Origin: Saccharothrix sp. ST-888
GTDB lineage: Bacteria; Actinomycetota; Actinomycetes; Streptomycetales; Streptomycetaceae
Assembly: GCF_000955975.1 (NCBI RefSeq)
Contig: NZ_JYJF01000024.1
Location: forward strand, 1 to 64,000
Direction: 5' to 3'
DNA length: 64,000 nucleotides
Shown: positions 1-11,079 of the stretch, piece after piece
Layout of the letters: each line of letters starts with the position of its first letter
Numbering within the stretch: the first letter of the stretch is position 1
Position numbers and translations under genes: made by a program
The notes under the pieces: model-generated
The model's input: only the letters and a program-made list of their open reading frames with translations
Database searches by the model: none
What the model was told of the DNA's origin: nothing

Positions 1-96
1 GAAACGCCCGGTTACATTCCGAACCCGGAAGCTAAGCCTCAAAGCGCCGATGGTACTGCAGGGGGGACCCTGTGGGAGAGTAGGACGCCGCCGAAC
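1..96 (+). rRNA. rrf: 5S ribosomal RNA, 3' part
   Basis: The window opens inside a 5S rRNA gene, roughly 20-25 nt after its 5' end. The sequence matches the typical actinomycete 5S: the CCGAACCCGGAAGCTAAG loop, the GATGGTACTGC segment and the closing GCCGCCGAAC that would pair with the missing 5' end. The 3' boundary is set at that closing strand. It is the last gene of an rRNA operon entering from the left, as the terminator that follows confirms. Confidence 0.93.
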
Positions 97-111
97 AAAT
101 TTTGATAGTGG

Positions 112-143
112 AAAGGCCCCTCCCGGGTTCGGGAGGGGCCTTT
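112..143 (+). terminator. rRNA operon terminator
   Basis: A perfect 13-bp stem (112-124 with 131-143) closes a 6-nt loop and ends in a short T run, 15 nt after the 5S rRNA. It is a classic intrinsic terminator for the rRNA operon. Confidence 0.9.
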
Positions 144-161
144 CTGCGTTAATCTCTGCGA

Positions 162-1034
162 ATGCAGAACCTGACCCTTACGTGGCAGACCGCGGGCGGT
201 GCCTCGGTGGTCCTGGTCGGAGCGGCGTATGCGGTCAAGCGTGCCACGCGTTCCGGACCTGCCACACGTGCTGCCGGTACGGCGGCTGTGCTGCGGGAGG
301 CCGGTATTCTGCTGGGGCTCTTCATGCTCTGGCAGTTGGTCGGCCATCTCTCGCTGTTGAGCGCGGATCATGCGCTGGACCGGGCGGAGTGGATCCACCG
401 GACCGAACTGCGGCTGGGGCTGCCCGACGAGGCGTCCTGGCAGCGTGCGGTCGTGCCGCACGGATGGCTGGTCACGGCCAGCAACTACTACTACGCGACC
501 ATGCACTTCGGTGTGATGCTCGTGCTGTTGCTCTGGCTCTTCCTTCGCCACCGGGACCGCTACCGGTGGGTGCGGACCACCGTGGTGCTGACCACGGCCG
601 CCTGTCTGCTGATCCAGTTCATTCCGGTCGCGCCGCCGCGCATGCTGCCGGACAGTGGGTTCGTCGACCTGGCGGCCGAGTACGGGCAGTCGGTGTACGG
701 CGGCAGGGTCGGCGGGGTGGTGGCGGATCAGCTGTCCGCGATGCCGTCGGTCCACGTGGCGTGGTGCGTGATCGTGGCGGTGGCCGTCGTACGGGTCGCA
801 CGAGGGCCGTGGCGGTGGCTGGTCGTGCTGCACCCGCTGATCACGGTCTTCGTCGTGGTGGTGACGGCGAACCACTTCTGGGCGGACGGCCTGGTGGCGG
901 TGGCGCTGCTGGCGGTGGTGTACCTGGTGCAGCACGCTGCGAGCGGTTGGCGGACGGACGTCGAGGAGCCTGCGGGAACGTCCTCGAAGGTGACGGTCCG
1001 GGTGGCGGAACGGACGTCCGCGAGCAGGCCGTGA
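162..1034 (+). CDS. PAP2 superfamily membrane phosphatase
   Basis: This 290-residue integral membrane protein belongs to the PAP2 phosphatase superfamily, which removes phosphate from lipid phosphates or transfers lipid head groups. Several hydrophobic segments are visible. Two motifs mark the family active site: a SAMPSVH-type motif near residue 190 (Pro-Ser-Val-His) and a second His in TANHFWADG near residue 237, which matches the HxxxD signature. The layout resembles the inositol-phosphotransferase-like branch, but the substrate cannot be read from sequence. It stands alone just downstream of the rRNA operon and is followed by a strong terminator. The charged C-terminal tail (last 35 residues) is unrelated to the catalytic domain. 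Confidence 0.82.
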   Translation: MQNLTLTWQTAGGASVVLVGAAYAVKRATRSGPATRAAGTAAVLREAGILLGLFMLWQLVGHLSLLSADHALDRAEWIHRTELRLGLPDEASWQRAVVPHGWLVTASNYYYATMHFGVMLVLLLWLFLRHRDRYRWVRTTVVLTTAACLLIQFIPVAPPRMLPDSGFVDLAAEYGQSVYGGRVGGVVADQLSAMPSVHVAWCVIVAVAVVRVARGPWRWLVVLHPLITVFVVVVTANHFWADGLVAVALLAVVYLVQHAASGWRTDVEEPAGTSSKVTVRVAERTSASRP

Positions 1035-1086
1035 ACGCCCGGCACGTGTACGCCCGGCAACCGTCCCGCACGGCAAGACAGCAATG

Positions 1087-1124
1087 GGGTGGGGCCGGAC
1101 TCCCTCGGGAGTCCGGCCCCACCC
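1087..1124. terminator. strong bidirectional terminator-like hairpin
   Basis: Two 18-nt arms (1087-1104 and 1107-1124) pair perfectly around a 2-nt loop, followed by TTTCT. It lies between the ends of the convergent PAP2 and acetate-transporter genes and probably stops transcription from both. Confidence 0.85.
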
Positions 1125-1130
1125 TTTCTG

Positions 1131-1162
1131 CTGCCCGGCTGCCCGGCTGCCCGGCTGCCCGG
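1131..1162. repeat. four tandem copies of CTGCCCGG
   Basis: Four perfect head-to-tail copies of the octamer CTGCCCGG lie directly after the hairpin, between two convergent gene ends. It is a simple-sequence tract with no coding role. Confidence 0.9.
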
Positions 1163-1222
1163 AGGGTCCGACGCTGCCGGCTGGTCCGGCGCTCCAGGCG
1201 TCCGGAACACGCGGGCTGTCGG

Positions 1223-1783
1223 TTACTTCACCGGCAGTGCGGTGCGGCCCCAGCCGCTGTTGGTGAGGGCCGCAGTGGCCCAGTACCAGGCGACCACTCC
1301 GGCGAGGGCGGCGATCCAGCCGGCTGCCTTGGCGAGCCCGCCGCTGCCGGCGAAGGTGGCGATGGCGGTGAGCAGCAGAGCGACCGTCAGCAGGCCGTAG
1401 ACCAGGCGGCTGAAGAGGCCGGAGGTCCAGCTGGCGACCGCGAGGGTGAAGGCGAGCAGGGCCCACAGCAGCAGGAAGAGGCCGGCCGCGTGCTTTCCGG
1501 CGCCTGCGGCCACGGACCAGGTGGCCCAGAAGGCGCCGAGGCCGGTGAAGGCGGTGCCGGTGAAGGTGTCGCCGCTGCGGAGCTGCCAGAGGCCGGCGAT
1601 GAAGAGGGTGACCCCGCCGACCAGGTGGGCGAGGGCCACGGCGTCCTTGACCCCGGTACCGCTGAGGATGCCGGTGGCGAGCAGGCCGTATGCGAGAAGG
1701 GTCAGTCCGAGGGCCAGGTGTCCGAGGGGACCCGCGTCGGCTCCTGCGGGTCGGGCGTTCGCCCCGGTAGCTTCAGTGCTCAC
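1223..1783 (-). CDS. GPR1/FUN34/YaaH family acetate uptake transporter
   Basis: The product is a 186-residue, almost wholly hydrophobic protein with about six membrane helices. It has the family start (a Gly-Pro-Leu-Gly version of the NPAPLG signature near residues 17-21, followed by ALGLTLLAYGL) and a tail ending in a short polar stretch. Members such as SatP import acetate and succinate with protons. An aromatic/Gly-rich segment (GAFWATWSVAAGAGK) sits in the middle as expected. The start is supported by AGGAGCC upstream (GGCTCCT at about 1789-1795 on the + strand). Substrate is inferred from family only. It is convergent with the PAP2 gene and monocistronic. Confidence 0.82.
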   Translation of the reverse strand: MSTEATGANARPAGADAGPLGHLALGLTLLAYGLLATGILSGTGVKDAVALAHLVGGVTLFIAGLWQLRSGDTFTGTAFTGLGAFWATWSVAAGAGKHAAGLFLLLWALLAFTLAVASWTSGLFSRLVYGLLTVALLLTAIATFAGSGGLAKAAGWIAALAGVVAWYWATAALTNSGWGRTALPVK

Positions 1784-1823
1784 CGGAGGCTCCTTTCACT
1801 CTGTGTGCCGGGTGGCGGCGTGA

Positions 1824-1854
1824 GTGCGATCGAGGTGCTGCGTGCGATCGAGGT
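1824..1854. repeat. 13-bp direct repeat upstream of the acetate transporter
   Basis: GTGCGATCGAGGT occurs at 1824-1836 and again at 1842-1854, spaced 18 bp start to start. Each copy contains the palindromic core CGATCG. It lies 40-70 bp before the transporter start and could be a tandem operator; no regulator is identifiable. Confidence 0.6.
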
Positions 1855-2110
1855 TCGGTGCGTCGTTCCGTGCCGAAGGCGCACGGGAGCGGCACGCGGC
1901 ACAGGGCGCATGGCACCGGACACAGTGCGCAGGGCAGAGTGGCATCGGGCATACGGCTCTGGACGCGTGGCGCCGGCGTGCGGGCGGCTGCGGTGGAGTG
2001 AAGAACCGGCACATCCGGCAGGTCGAGCCGGCGGCGGTCCGGTGGTTGATGTCCCCTCCGGGGGAATCCCCGGTGAATCCGGTGTACCCGCCTCCGGACG
2101 GCTTGTACCC

Positions 2111-2125
2111 TTGTGAATCTCACAA
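2111..2125. promoter_or_regulatory. perfect 6-3-6 palindrome, operator-like
   Basis: TTGTGA-ATC-TCACAA is a perfect inverted repeat in a locally AT-richer stretch. It is flanked by TTGTAC (2103-2108) and TTTGTACA (2126-2133), which also form an outer inverted pair. The symmetry suggests a dimeric regulator site. Its target is unclear: it lies about 80 bp past the osaC stop and about 330 bp before the acetate transporter. Confidence 0.4.
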
Positions 2126-2204
2126 TTTGTACAGTCGTCAGCTGTCGGGCGGCCGAGGATGACCGGTTGCTGAACGAGAGTGAGCGGGAGGGTGGCGCAG
2201 CCGG

Positions 2205-4760
2205 TCAGCGGGTCCGCTGGGTGGGCAGCCGGAGGGTGAGGATCGCCATGTCGTCCGAGGGTGGCTCGGGCGCGAAGCGCTCCACGGCTCGCTGGACGCG
2301 TGCCGCGACCGCTCCGGCGGTGAGCCCTGTGCAGCCGCTGAGCACCTGGGCGAGACCGTCCTCGCCCAACATCCTTGATCCCTCGCGGCGTTCGGTGACG
2401 CCGTCGGTGACGCAGAGCAGGACTTCGCCGGGGTGCAGCACCAACTCCTCGGCCTCCAGGTCCAGTTCCTCCAGTACACCGAGCAGCGGCTGCGGTGAGG
2501 CGGCCGGCTCGACCTCGCCGTCGGTGCGCAGCCGGAGCGGCAGCGGGTGGCCTGCGCAGACCAGGGACAGGACGGTGGTGCCGTCCGGTCGGGGGGTCAA
2601 CTCCCCGTACAGCAGGGTGAGGAAGCGGCTGCGGGCGCCCTCGTCCAGGATGGCCGCGTTGAGCCGGGTGAGGACCTGTGGTGCGTCCAGGCCCTCGCGG
2701 GCGAGCAGCCGCAGTGAGTGGCGGGCCAGGCCGGTGACCGAGGCGGCTTCGGGGCCGGTGCCGCAGACGTCGCCGATGGCGAAGCCGTAGGTGCCGGGGC
2801 GGATCGGGAAGATGTCGTAGAAGTCGCCGCCGACCTCGTTGCCCTCGCCGGCGGCCTGGTAGAAGACCTCGACCTCGACGCCCGGGATCTTGGGCAGCTC
2901 CGGTGGCAGCAGTGCGCGCTGGAAGGCCTGGCTGGTGGCGGTGCGCTCGGAGTAGAGCCGGGAGTTGTCGAGCGCGAGGGCCGCTCGCCGGGAGAGGTCC
3001 TCGGCGAGTTCGAGCATCTCCTGGCGGAAGCGGACGCCGGTGCCGACGCCGAGCACCAGCAGGCCGATCACCCGGTTGCGGGCGGCGAGCGGCAGGACCA
3101 CGGTCTCGCCGAGCAGTCCGGCCAGGTCGGGGGTGTCGGCCAGGCCGGAGGCGCGGGCGGTCTCCAGCGGGCCCTTCCAGAACCGGGCGCCGGGCGCGGG
3201 GTCGGTCTCGGGTGCGGGGGTCTTGTCGAGCAGGGCGCGCAGCGGGTCGATCCGGTCCTCGTCCTCGTGCAGGACGAAGGCGAGGTCGGCGCCGCCGTTC
3301 TGGTCGGCGGTGGTGTAGACCGCGCACCAGGCGGCGAGGGTGGGGACGGCCATCTGCGCCATCAGGGCGAGCGTCTGCCGGTGTTCCAGGGTGCCGGCCA
3401 GCAGGTCGGAGGCCTCGACCAGGAAGGACAGCGAGCCTCTGCGCAGCCGTTCGAGCTCGGTGAGCCGGGCGCTCTCCAGGGCGAGGGCGATCCGGTCGGC
3501 GGCGAACTGCAGCCGCAGCGCGTCCTCGTTGTCGTACCGTCCCGGGGTGGCGGCGGCCACGCCGAGCGAGCCGGTGAGCCGGCCCTCGACCTTGAGCGGG
3601 ACGGTGATGAGCGAGCGCAGGCCGGTGCCGGTGAGCAGCGGGGCCGAGCTGGGCCGGACCGAGAGGTCCTCGTGCACGGCGGGCAGCCGGGCGGAGTCGT
3701 AGCGGCCGGCGCCGGATTCGACCGGGATCGGTCCGTGCCGGCGGCCGACCGGGCTGAGACCGGTGGCCGCGCGGACCTCGAACTCGGTCTCGTCGTCGGT
3801 GGTGAGCATCAGGTACGCGGCGTCGGCGTCGAGCAGGTCACGGGCGCGTTCGACGACGCGCTGGAGCAGGCCGCCGAGGTCGTGCTGGTCGATCGGGCCG
3901 ACCAGCAGGTCCAGCGGTTCGATGGCGGAGGGGGTCTCGACGGAGGTGCCGGGGGAGCGCAGCACGCCCCGGTCGGTCTCGCGGACCAGCAGGCAGAGGG
4001 TGGACGGGATGCCGTGGGTGTCACGGACCCGGACCTGGAGACCGTACACCTCGGTGACCTGGCCGTCGGCGCGGCGCAGCCCGAAGCTGCCCTCCCAGCG
4101 GGCCAGGCGGAGCGTCTCGGCGAGGCCGAGGCCGATCCCGGCGGTCTGCGGCCAGGCGGCCAGGTCGCTCCAGGTGCGGCCGAGGACCTGGTCGGCGGGG
4201 TGCTGGAAGAGGGCTTCGGCGTCCGGGTTCCAGGCGCGGACCAGCCCGTGCTCGTCCACCTGGACGACCGCGACCATGACCGGCCCTTCGGCGTCCGGGA
4301 GTTCGCCGCCGGGGAGGCTGGGGAGGGCGTAGCGGGTGCCGGCCACCTGGGCGGGGAGCGGCAGCCGGAACCAGACGGTCTTCTGTCCGGCGGCGTACTC
4401 GACGCCCCAGCGGCTGGAGAGCGCGGAGCACATCAGCAGGCCGCGGCCGCCCTCGCCGTCGGGGTCGGCGTAGCGGTCGGAGGAGGCGGCGGGGACGTTG
4501 GCGAAGGACGGCAGGCCGCGCTCGGGGTGACGGTCGGTCACCTCGATCCGGATCGAGTCCTCCTCGCGCAGGCAGGCGACCTCGGCGGCGGTACCGGCGT
4601 GCACCACGGCGTTGGTGACGAGTTCGCTGACCAGGACCACGGCGTCGTCGACGACCTCGGGCAGGCCCCAGCCGAGCAGCGCGTCGCGGACGAAGCCGCG
4701 CGCGGCCGCGGCCGAGCGGCCGACCGGTTCGAAGGTGGCGGTTGCGCGCGCGGTGACCAC
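2205..4760 (-). CDS. osaC: OsaC-like anti-sigma kinase / PAS-GAF / SpoIIE phosphatase
   Basis: An 851-residue multidomain regulator. Residues 1-140 are an RsbW-type ATP-binding anti-sigma domain (ELVTNAVVHA N-box, GRGLLMCSAL G-box). About 155-265 is a PAS domain, 285-435 and 445-605 are GAF domains, and 620-845 is a SpoIIE/PP2C phosphatase with GGDFYD, IGDVCG and SDDMAIL metal motifs. In S. coelicolor OsaC has this architecture and restores SigB activity to basal level after osmotic stress; the position next to osaA/osaB supports the name. The GTG start is preceded by GGGAG at good spacing. It is transcribed away from osaA across a 429-bp shared upstream region. Confidence 0.88.
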   Translation of the reverse strand: MVTARATATFEPVGRSAAAARGFVRDALLGWGLPEVVDDAVVLVSELVTNAVVHAGTAAEVACLREEDSIRIEVTDRHPERGLPSFANVPAASSDRYADPDGEGGRGLLMCSALSSRWGVEYAAGQKTVWFRLPLPAQVAGTRYALPSLPGGELPDAEGPVMVAVVQVDEHGLVRAWNPDAEALFQHPADQVLGRTWSDLAAWPQTAGIGLGLAETLRLARWEGSFGLRRADGQVTEVYGLQVRVRDTHGIPSTLCLLVRETDRGVLRSPGTSVETPSAIEPLDLLVGPIDQHDLGGLLQRVVERARDLLDADAAYLMLTTDDETEFEVRAATGLSPVGRRHGPIPVESGAGRYDSARLPAVHEDLSVRPSSAPLLTGTGLRSLITVPLKVEGRLTGSLGVAAATPGRYDNEDALRLQFAADRIALALESARLTELERLRRGSLSFLVEASDLLAGTLEHRQTLALMAQMAVPTLAAWCAVYTTADQNGGADLAFVLHEDEDRIDPLRALLDKTPAPETDPAPGARFWKGPLETARASGLADTPDLAGLLGETVVLPLAARNRVIGLLVLGVGTGVRFRQEMLELAEDLSRRAALALDNSRLYSERTATSQAFQRALLPPELPKIPGVEVEVFYQAAGEGNEVGGDFYDIFPIRPGTYGFAIGDVCGTGPEAASVTGLARHSLRLLAREGLDAPQVLTRLNAAILDEGARSRFLTLLYGELTPRPDGTTVLSLVCAGHPLPLRLRTDGEVEPAASPQPLLGVLEELDLEAEELVLHPGEVLLCVTDGVTERREGSRMLGEDGLAQVLSGCTGLTAGAVAARVQRAVERFAPEPPSDDMAILTLRLPTQRTR

Positions 4761-5189
4761 GTGCCACTTCTCCCATCAGGTCGATCGACGGCCCTGCTCC
4801 GGCCGGTAGGCTCCGGCCGGGAATGCCTTCCCGGTGGCGCCGACCGGGAACCCCTCCCGGCCTGGCCGACCTGGCGGCGGGTGTCGGTGCGGGCGCGGGA
4901 AGCGCCCATGGCCAGGTGCAGCGCTCCACCCTACTTTCCGCTTGGTACCCCGTGGGCCCCGGGCGCCGAAACAGGCACCAGAGGGTGATTCTGGCCACCA
5001 CTTTGTTCCCGGCCGGTGGAGACCCTGTGCAACGGGCCGGACACGGAGCGCCGGTGCTGACAGACTGGGGGGTCCGCAGCATGCGGCGACGCAGTACGGT
5101 CGGTGGGGTGTCGGCGGCTGTCCGCAGCAGCCGGGGCGGCGTTCGGGGGCGGGCCGGTGCCCGCTTTCGATCGGACCTGAGCAGTCACG
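4761..5189. other. divergent osaC/osaA intergenic region
   Basis: No gene is supported. Back-to-back promoters are expected. A direct repeat CTCCGGCCGG occurs twice around 4797-4819, with TAGGCT between the copies resembling a rightward -10 element. I saw no clear -35 partner or known operator. Confidence 0.5.
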
Positions 5190-9857
<4,668 letters not shown>

Positions 9858-10190
9858 TCGCCACGGCGCCGGGCCCGGAACTCCCGGCGCCGAGCGGTGC
9901 CGCAGCAGGGCCGAGCCGGGCCGCGGGAAAGAGGAATCCGGCTCTCCGGCCGGGCTGGCGGGTCGTGCCGGGAACCCGGTAAGGTCACCCATCGTTGCGA
10001 ACAGTGACCGAACGGTGACAAGGCGCTCTCATGGGTCGGCTGCGGTTCGGGTGTCTCCACGAAGTCTGCAGGCCGCATTTGCGCACAGCGATGTGGCGGG
10101 CGAGGGGGTGCGGCTAGCATGACCGGGGCAGTGGTGGGCGGCACGCGGGTGCCTTCCCTCGGAAAACAACCGGCAGGAGGGCGGGTCCTG
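9858..10190 (+). other. osaA-osaB intergenic region
   Basis: The region holds the osaA terminator hairpin (9864-9892), a pair of GTGAC direct repeats near 10000-10020, and a -10-like TAGCAT at 10115-10120. That element would place a transcript start about 60 nt before the osaB GTG. No separate gene is supported. Confidence 0.55.
9864..9892 (+). terminator. hairpin after osaA
   Basis: CGGCGCCGGG (9864-9873) pairs perfectly with CCCGGCGCCG (9883-9892) around a 9-nt loop, 7 nt past the osaA stop. There is no T run, as is usual in this GC range. Confidence 0.6.
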
Positions 10191-10823
10191 GTGCAGAAGG
10201 CGAAGATCCTCCTGGTAGACGACCGGCCGGAGAACCTCCTCGCGCTGGAGGCGATCCTCTCGGCGCTGGACCAGACTCTGGTCCGCGCCTCGTCCGGTGA
10301 GGAGGCGCTGAAGGCGCTGCTCACCGACGACTTCGCGGTGATCCTGCTGGACGTGCAGATGCCGGGAATGGACGGCTTCGAGACGGCCGCCCACATCAAG
10401 CGCCGCGAGCGGACCAGGGACATCCCGATCATCTTCCTGACCGCGATCAACCACGGTCCGCACCACACCTTCCGGGGTTATGCGGCCGGTGCGGTCGACT
10501 ACATCTCCAAGCCCTTCGACCCGTGGGTGCTGCGCGCCAAGGTCTCCGTCTTCGTGGACCTCTACACCAAGAACTGCCAGCTCAAGGAGCAGGCGGCGCT
10601 GCTGCGGCTGCAGTTGGAGGCGGGTGAGCAGCAGGCCATCGGCGGTGCGCTGCTCGGCGAGCTGTCCGCGCGGCTGGCGTCGGTGGAGGAGCAGGCCGAG
10701 GCGCTCACCAAGCAGCTGGCCGGCTCCACCGAGGCGGGTGCGGCGGTGACGGCGGCTCATCTGGAGCGCAAGCTCGCCAGTCTGCGCCAGGCGCTCGACG
10801 CCCTGCGGCCGGGCGCCAACTGA
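10191..10823 (+). CDS. osaB: OsaB-like orphan response regulator with coiled-coil output
   Basis: 210 residues. An N-terminal receiver domain (1-125) has the acidic pair Asp10-Asp11, phospho-acceptor Asp54 (LLDVQMPGMDG), a conserved Thr and the Lys of SKPFD. The C-terminal third (about 125-205) is Leu/Ala/Glu-rich and likely coiled coil; no DNA-binding domain is visible. In S. coelicolor OsaB is the partner of the hybrid kinase OsaA and is needed for growth under osmotic stress. The GTG at 10191 follows AGGAGG. An upstream in-frame ATG at 10119 overlaps a -10-like TAGCAT, so I reject that longer start. A strong hairpin follows the stop. Confidence 0.87.
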   Translation: MQKAKILLVDDRPENLLALEAILSALDQTLVRASSGEEALKALLTDDFAVILLDVQMPGMDGFETAAHIKRRERTRDIPIIFLTAINHGPHHTFRGYAAGAVDYISKPFDPWVLRAKVSVFVDLYTKNCQLKEQAALLRLQLEAGEQQAIGGALLGELSARLASVEEQAEALTKQLAGSTEAGAAVTAAHLERKLASLRQALDALRPGAN

Positions 10824-10863
10824 GCGCCGGGAGCGCGCGGGAGGCTCCGCGCGCTCCCGGCGC
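10824..10863 (+). terminator. terminator hairpin after osaB
   Basis: Two 17-nt arms (10824-10840 and 10847-10863) pair perfectly around a 6-nt loop, starting directly after the osaB stop codon. It closes the osaA-osaB block. Confidence 0.8.
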
Positions 10864-11079
10864 GCCTCCAGGCGCCGGGCGGCCGCGGACGGCTGTCCGA
10901 CAGCTCTCTGACGGCTCGCCAGGCTGCCTCGCAGGGCCGGTGGATGAGTGCCTCCGCAGGGCGTGCCGAGGTGGTTCCCGGCGCCTCCGGCGGCCCTGAC
11001 AAGGCGTCGGCGACACGTGGCCGGGCCCGGGGATCGGTCACATGTGCAGGGCAGACGACCCCCGGTAGGCTGCTGACCC

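Larger units (their letters stand above)
1784..2204. other. intergenic region upstream of the acetate transporter, downstream of osaC
   Basis: No convincing gene is present. The stretch contains a 13-bp direct repeat (1824-1854), a low-complexity run of GCA/GGC-rich near-repeats (about 1880-1960), and a less GC-rich segment around 2103-2133 with a perfect palindrome. It should carry the promoter of the leftward acetate transporter. Confidence 0.6.

Noticed and set aside
1131..1162. CRISPR array
   Set aside because: The repeats are 8 bp with no spacers and are a simple tandem tract.
2111..2125. CRP-like (TGTGA..TCACA) site
   Set aside because: The two half-sites are separated by 3 nt, not the 6 nt a CRP site requires; I report it only as an unidentified palindrome.
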